NCBI GenBank assembly: GCA_012274445.1 | Contig: JAAROD010000029.1 | Coordinates: 558,001 to 622,000 of the forward strand | DNA: 64,000 nucleotides | Direction: 5' to 3' | Source: Sclerotiophoma versabilis | Lineage: Eukaryota > Ascomycota > Dothideomycetes > Pleosporales > Didymellaceae | Shown here: positions 11,501 through 23,700 of the stretch, piece by piece | How positions within the stretch are numbered: the first letter of the stretch is position 1 | Layout: every line of letters begins with the position of its first letter | Position numbers and translations under genes: made by a program | The notes under the pieces: generated by a model | Databases searched by the model: none | What the model was told of the DNA's origin: nothing | The model's input: only the letters and a program-made list of their open reading frames with translations

Positions 11501-13363
11501 TAGGAATGGAAACGGGTGGATCCAGCGAAGAAGTTATTCTCAAAGGGTCTGGGCAAGTCTGACTGACCTAGCAGTCCATGGGCCGGTGCGAAGGAGGGTC
11601 GGGGGCCTCGGTGGCAGTGCGGCATTTGACCGTTAGTCACAGGACGTCATTCATCGTGTTAGAGATTGGAAGGAGCTCTTTTCGGTGGTAGTCGGTCTGT
11701 CGCGCGTGGCTTGTCAACGCATGAGCGCAATTTCTGGAATACGATGTTTGCCAGTATTGCGGGGCGCAATGCGACGGGACATTGAGAGCACCGCGATCAG
11801 CATGTGAGGACACGCCAGACTGCACGATCAATTGATCTTCGTCAAGCTAAACACCCGTTTCCATCACCAATGCTTACCCCCGTCCGCGTGCCATCCGTCG
11901 GTTGTCACTAAAGCTTGTCATGGTCGGCTGGTACGGTAGTGCGCCAGGGCCCGAAGTGGACTGGGCTTGTGTGAAGATACGAGGCGCGGGAAAGGTTGTT
12001 GCCTGCGCGCGCGCTCCGCTCCGGGTCGCCTCGTGAGCTATGTTTGGTTTACCGCATATTTGTGCGATTGAACACGACAGCAGCGACTTCACTCGGCGCT
12101 GACACGACTGACGTAAAACAGAGGAGAGTGCTGTCTTGGAGGTTCTTGGAGTTGCTGCCCAGAGTACCAGAGGGCGGCTGCGGCTGCCAGATTTGCTCGG
12201 CGCACTAGGCCCGTTCCTGTCCATCGGCCTGGGGATGGCTGCACTCTCCCCCTGACTCTTCCTTATCTGAGCTAGAGCGTGGCTTCGATTGCAATCTCTG
12301 CTTCACACCACCGGCTGCCGCCCGATGCTTGACCAACCTAAGCTTTTCGCTACACGCTGTCGCCTGACCGGTGGCAAGCTTTTCACAGCGACTGACCGTC
12401 AACATCGCAACCAGAAAGCACCTGCGGTACAGTTTAGCCCGCGCGCCAGCACGTCTCACGGTCTCCAGCTCGAGCAGGTGCCTACACGCTGTGTCGGCTG
12501 TTCTTTCTCCTGCAAAGCATGTCGACGAGACGCTCGTGTTCGCGGTGCATTACGAACCAATCCTTACGCCCAGAAATAGATGGTAACCTTGACGATGATC
12601 ACACCCTGGCAGCCCTAGCATTGGCCGTGCTTCAAAAGAAATTGCCGCTGCTTCCACATCCGGCCTTATCCCGGACGTCTCATTGGATCACTGAATGAAA
12701 CGGCGTCCAGCTTTCCATGTTGGTAGCGATGGTCAGAGACATGACTAGTAAGAGGCCTGAACGGCCTTAGAGACGCTGGATATAACTACAAGACCGCAGT
12801 CCTCCCCCCAGAGTTTCTCCCCACCACGCTCGTTGTAGGCAGACCGTCAAGTCCCTTGCCTTCAGCATATCGAGTACTTTCAGTAGTACTCAGACACTCG
12901 TTAACCTTTGCTGTAATCGTCACTCGCTCGCCTTGCGCACCTAATACCAAATCCTCCTTGCATCGATCGTACGGTGCTCGTAATCGTCCTTACATCTCGA
13001 CTACATACGAATTAATTACCACTCGACCGCGAGTTTCCAACCGTCGAGTCGTCACTACCTCGGAGGTCATATACTGTGGTAGGTCCCTTCCTCTACGAAC
13101 AATGGCATTATGTCTACGGCTTAGCACGTGTTTGCTGGAACTACCACCACGTGGGCGCCGACATCACCATTATCAACATCAAATCAAACACCACACTGAG
13201 GCTGCTCGATGCCAAAGACTGGGTCAAACGACTGCATGCACACAGCTGTAGTCCCACGTCTCCACGATCGGCTCCTATTATCTTTTCTTCTTTCTTTGGA
13301 ACGAAACCCGCGATTCTTATACTGAGCATTGGCTTACGTCTAGTATTATAGATCTCTCTCAAC
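8542..13363. other. 4.8-kb interval without a supported protein gene
   Basis: Holds the 3' flank of the zinc-ribbon gene, a perfect 9-bp-arm hairpin at 8847-8866, and the upstream region of the glyoxal oxidase gene. Its last about 0.6 kb (12,780-13,363) is rich in pyrimidine tracts and probably includes promoter and leader. ORFs of 80-165 codons occur on both strands (9640-10062 +, 10784-11278 +, 11874-12224 -), but they overlap antisense ORFs of similar size and show no domain or signal peptide. A non-coding transcript cannot be excluded. Confidence 0.45.
8847..8866. repeat. Perfect inverted repeat (9-bp arms, 2-nt loop)
   Basis: GCGAGAGCT, then CA, then AGCTCTCGC. It lies about 305 bp after the stop codon of the upstream gene, too far to be an obvious 3'-end signal. 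Could be a palindromic protein-binding site or chance. Confidence 0.6.
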
Positions 13364-15848
13364 ATGAGGACCTCTATCCTTGCCCTCGGCGCTCTCGCCG
13401 GGCTCGCCTCAGCCAACATCAACTTCAACTGGGTCAACCCTACTTGTGGCTCCAACACCACCAGCCACTGCCTGACCGGACAGCACTGCGGTGACGACAA
13501 CAAGTGTGTCCCTGATCTCAAGAGCGACCACTCCAAAGTTTCCTATTCTCACCTCCGCGTTCTTCCGGAGAAGAGGCAGGCCAAGTACTCTCAGGATGGC
13601 CAGTGTGGCCCTGCCCACGGCAACTTGCTTTGCGACCCTAACAGCAAAGTATACAGTGGTTCCTGTTGTTCGCAATACGGATGGTGTGGAAATACTGAGG
13701 GTCACTGCGGAGCCGGATGCTTGTCTGGGTGCGACAACACTCCTGCCACACCTGTCCCCACCAAGGCTGCAGCAGTCCCCGCTCGGGACGACGGTCGCTG
13801 CGGTAAGGACTTTGCCGGTGCCACCTGCGATCCCAACGGTGCCTACGGCGGATGCTGCAGCTCTTACGGATACTGTGGCTCTACTGTAAGTGCACGCAAT
13901 CTCACAGATTCACATCCATCAACTAATAGCCTTACAGGACGGTCACTGCCTCGTTGCCAATGGCTGCCAAAATGGCTGCAAAGATGCCCCCACCACCCAG
14001 GCCGCTGCCACTACCGCTGCTGTGTCTCGTCCTCCCTCTTCCACCACCTCTGGCGAACCCGTGCTCGGCAAGCCTACCACTGCCCCCACCACACCCACTG
14101 GCGTTCAGACCAAGGATGGAACCTGCGGTGCCACTTTCGCAAACACTATCTGCGGTAGCTGGCCTCAAGGATCCTGTTGCTCGATGTACGGATATTGTGG
14201 AAACACCACTGCTCACTGCGGTGAGGGTTGCCAGTCCGGTCCTTGTGTCAACGCACCTGCTGTCCCTGCCCCCAAGGCCAGCCCTGCTCCCGTTGCTATC
14301 AAGCCTGGTACCATTCAGATCAAGGGTCGCTCCGGTGTTCCTGCTATGCACGCTGGTCTGATGCCCAACGGCAAGGTTGTCTTCCTTGACAAGGTTGAGA
14401 ACTACACTGAGCTTAAGCTTGGCAACGGCCAATACGCCTACTCCTCCGAATACGACCCCAACACCCAGAAGCTTACTCCCCTTGCTTACAAGACCAACGC
14501 CTTCTGCTCTGGCGGTATCTTCCTTTCTGATGGACGTTTCATTTCAGTTGGTGGTAACGCTCCTCTCGACTTCATTGACCCCACGGTTGGTGATGGCTTC
14601 AAGGGCATCCGTTATCTCAAGCGCTCTGCCACTGATGCTTCTCTCGATGGTCAGGCATGGAGCGAGCCCGGCGCGAAACTCAGCACTGCTCGTTGGTACG
14701 CTTCCGTTCAGATCATGCCTAACAACCAGATCTTCGTTGCTTCCGGCTCCCTGAACGGTCTTGACCCTACCAAGCCCGAGAACAACAACCCTACCTACGA
14801 GATCCTCAACGCCGACGGTACTTCCCAGGGCAAGTCCATCCCGATGGAAATCCTCAAGAAGAACCAGCCTTACTACATGTACCCCTTCCTCCACTTGATG
14901 AAGGATGGCAACCTCTTCGTGCAGGTCGCCAAGTCTGCTGAGATCTTCAACGTCGGCACTGGCAACGTTGTTCGCACTCTCCCTGACCTGCCCGGTACCT
15001 ACCGCACATACCCCAACACCGGTGGTTCCGTCATGATGCCGCTTTCCAGCGCCAACCAGTGGAACCCCGATATCATCATCTGCGGTGGTGGTCCTTACCA
15101 GGATATCACTGCTCCCGGTGACCCATCTTGCGGTCGCATGAAGCCCCTCGATGCCAACCCCACTTGGGATATGGATGCTATGCCCGAGGGCCGTGGTATG
15201 GTTGAGGGTACTCTTCTTGCGGACGGTACCATTGCGTGGGTCAACGGTGCTCAGGAAGGTGCCCAAGGTTTCGGTGTTGCTCAGGACCCTGCTCTTGAAG
15301 TTCTCCTCTACGACCCCAACCAGCCTAAGGGCAAGCGCTTCACTACTGGACCTAAGTCGACGATTGCCCGTCTCTACCACAGTGTTGCACTTCTCCTTCT
15401 CGACGGTACCCTACTCATCTCTGGATCCAACCCTGTCGAGCAGCCCATTCTTCAGCCCACTGCCAAGGACCCCTACGTCACTGAGTTCCGTAACGAGATC
15501 TACACTCCTCCCTACCTTCAGGGCAACCCTACCCGTCCTTCCGCTGTTCAGATCTCCACCAAGGCCCTCAAGGCTAATGGATCTACATTCACTATCACGT
15601 TCAACGCCCCTGCCAACTCCAAGGCTGTCAAGGTCAACCTTTACTACGGAGGTTTCGTCACCCACTCCCTCCACATGGGTCACCGCATGTTGTTCCTCGA
15701 CAACACTGGTTTCAAGGCCGGTGCCACTGCCCAGACTATCACTGTCACGATGCCTCCTAACAGGCAAATTGCGCCTGCCGGCCCTTACGTCATCTACGTT
15801 CTTGTTGACGGCGTCCCAGCTATGGGTCAGTTCGTCAACGTCTCGTAA
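13364..15848 (+). CDS. Secreted glyoxal oxidase-like copper radical oxidase (AA5_1) with three CBM18 modules
   Basis: Extracellular copper-radical oxidase that would oxidise aldehydes or alcohols to give H2O2, tethered to chitin. Two exons (13364-13885, 13938-15848; 52-bp intron, phase 0) encode 810 residues. Residues 1-17 are a signal peptide; 28-48 form a small Cys-rich segment. Hevein-type chitin-binding domains lie at about 79-123, 144-188 (split by the intron) and 233-277, each with the CCSxYGYCG-type core. A Thr/Pro/Ala linker separates the second and third domains. The oxidase core spans about 300-810. Expected active-site residues by comparison with fungal glyoxal oxidase: C364 (NAFCSGG), Y428 (ARWYAS), Y654 and H655 (RLYHS), H750 (THSLHMGHR); all are present. 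Kelch-like repeats and a C-terminal DUF1929 domain follow the family pattern. Likely role in wall remodelling or peroxide supply. Confidence 0.93.
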
Positions 15849-16841
15849 ATTTAATATCGAGATGACGGATTGGATGAGGTTTTCTTTCTTTGTGGCTAGT
15901 TATCACGTACACCTGTTCGGGATGGGAGGAATGCTTTATACCTGAGTAGAATGTTAGATGGTTAGTTACCAGGAAAAAGTCCGTTCTATCGGATATGATG
16001 ACTTAATCTCCTCTTCCATTTTGCCATCTTACACCGTGCCTACTGATGTTGACCATACCTGTGCCGAAAACCGACTAGGGGTTGGGTAGTGTTGAAACAG
16101 CGCTTTTCCATGGGACCCAGCCCCGGCACAATTGTCGTTCTTCCTGCTTCCCGTACACGTGCTTCTTGCTCCATCCACTTTATCTTGCGCCATGTTTGGG
16201 CTTAAACATAAGCCTATCCCTATCATAGCCGCATTCGTAACCTGACGGGCAACGTGTTCAGCGGGATTCTCGTCCATTAAAGCACGCTCGTAGGTTGGCT
16301 CTCACTGGGTGTGTCCCGTTAACATGTTCAATCACACGACAGCCCCTCGAGGCCTCCGTGGGAGTGTTATACGCTCATAGTACCCATGGCGGTTTGCTGC
16401 GCGTTAGGCTATGCGTTTCGTTCAATGCTATGACAACAGTCTAACAGTGTAGCACACATTGCTTCTTCCACTTGAAGCAGCAAGACAGCCATGGTTGTCA
16501 GTAGAGGAGTGAGAGCGCCATCCGCACCCCCCGATGCGCAATGATCAGTGAGATCAGTTTAGGGCAACAAGAATTCTTAGAAAGAGGCAGGGCCAGAGTT
16601 GAGTTGATGTTAGTGTTCGTGATGCTGAGCTCGTCGCTGAACCACACCATCGCATCCTCCACTCCGACGCGCACGGTTTTTGAGAGCAGTCCCAGGGCAA
16701 AAGACATGTCTCCAGGCCATCATTTTGATTCCAAGCCATTCCAGTCTTGTGCAACAGCAAAGGGGAAAAGGCCATCCGCCACTAAATTCCTTTTCAATTC
16801 ATACGCCACCACCAGAACATGGAACTAGCAAAAAGAAAACT
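15849..16841. other. Interval between glyoxal oxidase and tRNA gene
   Basis: About 1 kb with the 3' flank of the oxidase and the 3' flank of the minus-strand tRNA. ORFs of 60-95 codons on both strands show no recognisable features. Confidence 0.5.
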
Positions 16842-16929
16842 TGCATCGGCCGGGAATCGAACCCGGGGCTAGCCGAAACTGTCCTGTGAGGGATGGCAAC
16901 GGCTAATTTTACCACTAAACCACCGATGC
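16842..16929 (-). tRNA. tRNA-Gly(GCC) with a 17-nt intron
   Basis: On the minus strand a complete cloverleaf can be folded: acceptor GCATCGG/CCGATGC, D arm GTTT-AGTGGTA-AAAT, anticodon stem AGCCG/CGGCT with loop reading T-T-GCC-A, T arm CCGGG-TTCGATT-CCCGG and discriminator A at 16842. Between A37 and position 38 are 17 extra nucleotides, the canonical place for a nuclear tRNA intron. Boxes A (TGGTTTAGTGG) and B (GGTTCGATTCC) are both present for RNA polymerase III. A T-rich run (GTTTTCTTTTT) directly after the 3' end is the expected Pol III terminator. Mature length 71 nt. Confidence 0.95.
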
Positions 16930-18346
16930 TGGTGAAGTTGTTGTTTACTTCGGTAGAAAGTTTTTTAATTTTAGTATATATAAGGTTTTATTGTTATTTT
17001 GGCGTCGCATCGTGTGGCCATCGCGCTACGAGCATACATGTCCAGCGCTCGAAACGAAACTAAAATGCTTGAGTAAAGTCCACCAACAAGGCGGTGAGCG
17101 AAAAAAAGATCTAGCCCTGGAGAACTCTGCTCTGCCTTGGGAACCTTGGGACAACACTTTTATAAACCTTTAGCTGCATTAACGCAATACAACTTACGAC
17201 AGCTTTAGAAACACTATGCTTGTTCTCGGTTTTGAAAAAATAAAAGATCTAAGGTTTTTCAGAAGTTGCTTTTCGTTCTCATAATGTCTCTCAGAGTAGA
17301 TTCTTTTTGTTTATGGAACGCTTACGGAGGTTCATTCGAGTGGTGGGTTCTCGAATAGGGTCATTACGGTCGCCTATGCTACTGGAACTGGAGGATAGGA
17401 CCATCCCTGAATAACATGCGCTGCAATATGTTTGGACAGATGGCGTCTCTTCCGAGGTTGGTCCTGTAACCGCGACACCCAATGACATCCAGCGGAGAAT
17501 AGGGAAGTGAATGTGTCGCTGGATTTGTCAGTTATTGATACTTGCCAAACGCATAGTACAAGTTTACTCATATCTAGAGCATTTTCAGTATCCACTACAT
17601 ACCTTTGCCTGTTACCTTGTTTTACAGTAGTAGTTGGCGTTGGACTGGTTGCGTCTATACTTGAAAGATGTACCCGGGCAATCTCTTGCCCTCAGCTGGA
17701 GATGGACAGGACGAACGGTCCTCTGTCGATATCCGTTGCGGAAAAGCTGACCGGCACTCGGCCAGATTATCTTTCTCCTCCATCTGTGGGTCGGTTGCAG
17801 CGATGGTGTTGGAAGCTTGCCGGTTCCAAACACGAAGTTGAGCCAATCGCGATCTCAATTTTCCAGTGTTGTCTCATGTTTGTGTTCCTGTAGGCTGCGA
17901 GGTCAGAGCTGCTTGCCGCCCCGTGAGGATTGGAAGACCAATATCTCACCAGGATAACGCTATCCGTTGAATTCGCTGGGTATAGACTCCCCAGTTATAC
18001 CTGTTTCCACTTTGTTGCAGTCTTTCAAGGACAACAAATTGGGCGTTGTTTGCCTTTCCGTGGTTGGAAGTGTTAGCGCAGTTGAAGACAAGCCGAGATC
18101 CCAAGAGGCTTACATCACACTTACCCTTCTCCCAGCCACGGGCGACAGTCCTGGGCTTGCTAGCGCATATTACTTGGCTGCTATCATCTTTTTGCATTTT
18201 TCCACTATTCCACTGTATAAAGTGATCGGATCGTCAAGTGACAAATCCATTGTCTAGATCCAATTATACTCGCCAGTCCTGGCCATACTGCCCAACCAAA
18301 CTCTGTGTGACAGCCAGACTGTCTTTACCAACTGTTTTGTTCTTTA
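16930..18346. other. Gene-poor stretch left of the chitinase relic
   Basis: About 1.4 kb with locally AT-rich tracts (16,955-17,000 and 17,170-17,290). ORFs up to 128 codons (17507-17893 +) overlap antisense ORFs and show no domain. I see no supported gene. Confidence 0.45.
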
Positions 18347-18513
18347 TAGCTGCAACGTTAACGTGTTTAGGGACTTTGCTACCTAGAAGCTAGTGGGCGC
18401 AGTATGTTTATTACCATCTGCAAGCCTGTTTAAAAGATTCGGCATTATCTGGCAAGAACAATAGCAGCGTCACTCGCCCATATCGAGCTAACAACTGGAA
18501 CGATCTTGTTCGT
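18347..18513. repeat. Dispersed repeat copy A (3' end of a GH18 gene)
   Basis: Matches 24367-24629 in the same orientation, from TAGCTGCAACGTTAA through the stop codon into the end of the coding relic (CAACTGGA.CGA.CTTGTTCG). Many of the visible differences are C/T or G/A transitions, with scattered transversions and small indels, and copy B has an extra 86 bp. See the pseudogene entry for the protein reading. Confidence 0.8.
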
Positions 18514-18687
18514 CAGATCTCGTTTCTGAGTAATGATCTGTGCATCATCGTAGGATACCCAGTGGTACTTGTTGTAGACGAGATACTTTACGCCTGCGGC
18601 TTGGTCGTAAACAGCTTCAGCAAAAGGCTTTATTTCAAGACACTCGTGATCTAGGAGTGGATCAATATACCACTGGTTGCGAAGCAA
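18445..18687 (-). pseudogene. Remnant of a GH18 (killer-toxin-like) chitinase, C-terminal part
   Basis: An 80-codon frame resembles the end of the GH18 catalytic domain of fungal subgroup-C chitinases: DPLLDHECLEIKPFAEA, then VKYLVYNKYHWVSYDDA, then QKRDLTNK, matching the family's 'aVkYmvy...qWvSyDD..t...K..yAnk' block before the final beta strand. The expected next element (GGLMIWALD-like) is degraded to VVSSIWASD and the frame stops soon after. The catalytic DxxDxDxE motif and everything upstream are absent, and no intron-joined extension was found between 18.7 and 19.7 kb. I call it a truncated relic. A real small gene is unlikely. Confidence 0.65.
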
Positions 18688-20722
18688 GAGCTGGCGGCAA
18701 TATTACCTTCGGAAAGGCAGCTGGGTGTTGTACAGCTTGGGTCATAGAGCTGAACGGACAACCTTGAAACCTGATTTATATCAATTTTTACTATCTGTCG
18801 TTACAATATTCCTCTAGGCAATAGCGCTAATTCTTGTGGACTCTTCTACCAATAGCTATCCCTGAGAGCTAATTGAACTATACTCACAAGTTTTGCTTAA
18901 AGTATGAATTCCACAAACCACTGTTCCTACCTGTGTAGTCAATATTACCGACTACAAGGTATATATCATACTAACTATTGATGTCTATACCAGAGAACAT
19001 ATTAGCAGCACTACCTTCGTCATTCATACAGTCATGGAACTCAGTTAGCAAGGGGGTAGTGCTATAAAAGATATAAACCTCCTTGATAAAGAAGTGTGTC
19101 TGCTACAATAGGTAGTTGGTAATATAATCTGTAACTAAAGAGGTACAGTTTTTGCTTCCTAACGGCTGTTTGCTCTTCGCAAGGTCATCTGAGATTTTCA
19201 CGTGAAGGGGCCATCACAGCATCGACCGTCCTTCAAGTGGCACGCGTATCTTTGTCACAATGATACTTGTAATTCTTTGATTCTGTTGGAATAAACTCCA
19301 CAAGTAGCTGGAGGAGAAGGAGGGATTTGAAGATATTATGACAATACCTATGCTTTGTGTGATGCGCCATGTGAACAGCGCTCCAAAAGCAGTGCTGTGA
19401 CTTGCAGGATCAGACTCAAACAAAGCGGCACCAATGCTGCGTCAAATTACGAGTATCATGCATTCCTGAGGCATACGGACATGGAGGACGGATGCGATTG
19501 TTTCAGGATCTGTAGCGAGCCGCGTTCTTTGCCTCAGGTATCGGATGATGCAGGGAACGAATCGCTGGCTGGCGGCTATTTGCCGCGCGAGTAGATGTTC
19601 CTAAGGCTCAACGATTTCACTATCACTATTAGTCAAAGCTAGCTTTATACGTACGTTAGTTAGTGTCTCTGTCATCATGCAGTCGTATGGTAAAAATATG
19701 TTTGGAGCCTTGCCTGTTGTTACCGTGTAGCGTTGGTGTAAATTTAGTAGCTAGATTCCGCCGGCGCGGCTCGTGCATGTTGCCATCCGATATAAGCGCC
19801 TTCACGAAAATCCAACGTTTCTCAGTCAGCTCGAGAGCCACAACTGTCGTCATATTTTTGGTAGCTGAAAAACAGCTTCCTGCATATCGTGTCAAAGTCT
19901 CACAGTGTTTACAGACTGGGAGGGTCTAAGAGTTACACGTGCAGTATTTCCTTGCGCTGTTCGTCCCCTCTCAGCGCACTACAGTTGTCTTGCCTGAACG
20001 GGCCGAGCTCAGCCAACTCTGATACAATAGGGGATTCAGCCTTGGCCTGCGACAGCCGGCATTCAAATTGACAAGAAAGTTGCTTCTACTGCGAGGTAGC
20101 TGGGTTCGATGGATCCAATCTCTTGTGTCAAGCGCTCAATGGTTTGTACCTAGCTATTCTGTTGAGCATGCATTCACTTGCGTAAGTAGAAGCGGCTTAC
20201 GTGCGATTCTAGGCAAGACAACTATGCTGAGCTTGAAGCGAGGTTGTCAAAATTACATGGAGGCAATTGTGTAGACTAGGTCTCCCTAAACATAGGATAG
20301 GTATTCAAAAGGTGTTTTTGACCGTGTTTCCATGAACACTGAAAGACTCGCGTATTGGTGTGAACAGAAAAGTCGGTGCTGCCATTTGGAACGGTACTTG
20401 TCACAGGTTATGGTGACTGGGATGCAGTGTTGGTGTGTTAGAAAAACGATCTGTGCCGCTTACCTGCATATACTGCTCAATGCATGTAGAGATGGGCGCC
20501 TAATCATGGCCCGATTGAACTGGAAAGCGACTATATGACCCACAACATACGCTACGAGGCGGAAAGAAAATCACTGCTTTCCTTTTGAACAGCCTAAAGT
20601 TTCTACGCATAGCCTATGATGACAAGGGCAAGTAGTATACATCATTGCGTATGATCACCAATACTAAGACCGTGCTGTAGCATCTACACTGCGGGTATGA
20701 CTCTCCCACAGACCCTTCAATA
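18688..20722. other. AT-rich, gene-poor stretch before the GTPase gene
   Basis: About 2 kb. The part at 18,780-19,150 is AT-rich; on its minus strand short peptide runs are interrupted by stops (for example VGNIDYTGRNSGLWNSYFK near 18,900-18,960), the look of decayed coding or transposon DNA. ORFs of 60-88 codons elsewhere show no domain. The last about 150 bp is the upstream region of the GTPase gene. Confidence 0.4.
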
Positions 20723-23700
20723 ATGGACCGGCCGGTAACAGGACAAACAAGATCAAAGGCTGGCCCTTCGATGTCCGTATCCTCGTTCCGACCGCACAGC
20801 TTGGGAAAATCGGGTGTGATGACCACATCTATCTCTATTGAGCTTGAGAACACTTCCGATCATGATCCGGATATCCCTTTACCATCGGTGGAGCACAAGA
20901 TCTCATCCTCAAGTAGTCACAAAAACACGTCGAGCACATCATCACCTGTCGCGCAGGACGCCATCACTCGATCAACCTCTGACGAAAACGATATTCAAGA
21001 GCAAGATGATGCCTTTCGTCGTTTAAGGCTGGATTCGACAAACACATCAGAAACGCCTACACAGCAAAGGACCTCAACACCTTCAATCCGTATTTCTTCA
21101 TCGGCTCCTTTAACAAATGGTCTTACCAAGAATTACCTTACTGTCGAGTTCGAGTCTCTACACATAGAGCCCCATGAAGATTCCCCTATGCCAGATGCCT
21201 CAATGTTACGAGAGACCCCTTCTCCTTCTCCATCCCGCCGTCGTCGGTCTGGATCTGGAATCACGCGAGAAACTCATCGAATTGAGAACGAAGAGCCCCC
21301 TCCCACTCTATTCCACAAGGCCGAAGTCCAGCAGGCTCTTTCTGGTGTCAAATCAGCGCTGTCAACAGTAGTTGATGTCTTATCCAGCTCCAGTCTACAC
21401 ATCGAAAGCGGATCTACCATCCAATGTCTTCACGATCAAGCTTTGAACCTGGCTGATCTACAATTGCCATCGTCACGTATTGTTGGATTGGTCGGCGATT
21501 CTGGTGTGGGCAAAAGCAGCCTCATCAACTCGTTGCTCGACAAGGTGGATCTTGCTAGAGCGGTAAGTCTTTTTGCCAAGTTCTCTAGAATTACACAACT
21601 GACTCTGGGATGAATAGAGTAGTAGCGGTACTGCTTGCACTTGCGCTGTTACAGAATACATCTTCCACGACAGAGATGACTTCACTATACGCGTCGATTA
21701 CTTCACTCTCGACGAGCTGAAGAGACAGTTTGAAGAACTCCTGAGAGCATACCGAGACCATGAACTACTTCCCAAAAGCTCAATTCGCAAAGAAGAAGAC
21801 GAAGGAAGCATGAAAAAGGCGTTGGAAAGAAAAGCCAAACTTGCCACTCAAACCTTCAAAGCCGTCTTTGAGAAAGAGTTGCAGGATCAGCCTAGTGTTC
21901 TTTCCTCCATGGCTTTCGATCGTGCTGTAGGCTTGATGATCGACTGGGCATCACAGTTACTTCCTCGAGCCCAAGGACAGGAATCTTTTGGCACTATTGA
22001 GCAATGTTCTTCAAGACTGAGAGAGTTAACGTCAGAGCTGGGAGACCACTCAAGTGGTGTTGGGTTCCAAACACGGTGGCCATTCATCCGAAAGCTGCGT
22101 GTATACCTGAACGCCTTCATCCTGAGTAAAGGACTTATTATAGCCGATCTTCCTGGACTCCGCGACCAGAACTCTGCTCGTAAGGCCATAACAGAGCGAT
22201 ACATTCGCCAATGCCATCAAGTTTTCGCCGTCGCTCGAATCGATCGAGCCATCACGGATGAGAGCGTCAAGGAGATCTTCGAGTTGGCGCGATGCGCAAA
22301 CTTATCAAAGATCGACGTGGTCTGCACTAGATCCGAAGAAATCCAGACCAGAGAAGCTAGGCACGACTGGATAGCAGAGAAAGCCAAAATCGAGGAACTA
22401 CAGAGCGCAGTGGATGATGACACCCAACTTGTGGAGTCTTTGAAAGAAGAAATTGACGAATTCGAACAAGATCTGACGATTCTTACTCGAGAAGAGGAAC
22501 ATGATCTTCAACAGTTGCAGCAAGAGTATCGGAAAGCCGAAAAGTCTAAGCTCAAGAATGAGTTTGAGCTGTTCCGTCTCATTGTTGAATTGCGGAATAC
22601 TACAGTCTCTGATCGACTCCGTGAGCAATACCGGGACCATCCCATCGCCGCGACGCTTCGAACGTTTTGCGTCAGCAACAAAACCTATTGGGATTATCGC
22701 AATAAGCCAGTCGCAACAGCCATGCCCTATCTCGCTTTGAGCGGGATTATAGGGCTTCGGCAATACTGTATTGGCATTGTCGCGGACAGTCGGTTGCGTG
22801 CCACTATCGAGTTCATCAATGATCAAGTCCCTGCCTTTCTCGGTTCTGTGGAACTTTGGGTTGAGGCTGGATCTGGCAATGCAAGTGCGGAGAGGAAACA
22901 ACAGATACTGGACGCGGTCTCCGTGATTCAAGAGGCTTTGGATGAGGTATGTGGCCTACCTTTTGCTATGTGCGCATCTTTGGTCGGGACTGAGATGAGC
23001 TTCAAGTGCCCTCTTGTTAGATGATTGAGTCCGCTAGGCATTAAAGCGCTACGCGTAACTGAAGTAAACATGCTCGTGCAAACATGCTGATTTTGTGTTT
23101 GTAGATGATGTCTCCAAGATCTCAAATCAACAATATCTCTCGTAGCATGGTGGAATCCTTTATGGATCAAGTTGACATGCGTATGCGTATGTACTCCATC
23201 CCTGCCACCCTCTAGGTACTGACTAGCGAAGGGCAACATAGCACAGTCTGGGCCGTTAGTGCCAGGGAAGCAAGTATAGCATGGCATGGAGTATGTTAAT
23301 GAATCTCGGATACAGAACATCTGCTAACTACTCGTCAGTGGCATCATTCGTCATACAAAGCCTTTTGCTCCTATTATGGAGACTATTCCACGCCTGCTAG
23401 AGGCCATCATTGTTGGAACAGAGAAGCAATGGTGCACATGAAGAGAGACATGAGCGGTGTCTGGACGGAACTTGCAAGCGACCTAGAAACGGCCTTCCAG
23501 CAGGCTCTTCAAGCGATTACTGATGGATTCGAAAGCGTCCTGCGCATCGGCATGCCGGAGGGGGCGACTGAATTAGCTGTTGCGAGGATCCCTCGATCAG
23601 TCGTACGGACACTCGTCGATATAGTGTACCATCGTAAGGATATCGTGCTCAGTGGTACCGAGGATGCTATCGAAGACTTCCGGAATAACCTTTTAACTCT

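Noticed and set aside
18780..19150. Decayed coding DNA (VGNIDYTGRNSGLWN-like) as an extension of the chitinase relic
   Set aside because: It shows no GH18 resemblance and I could not name a family, so it is only mentioned in the interval entry.
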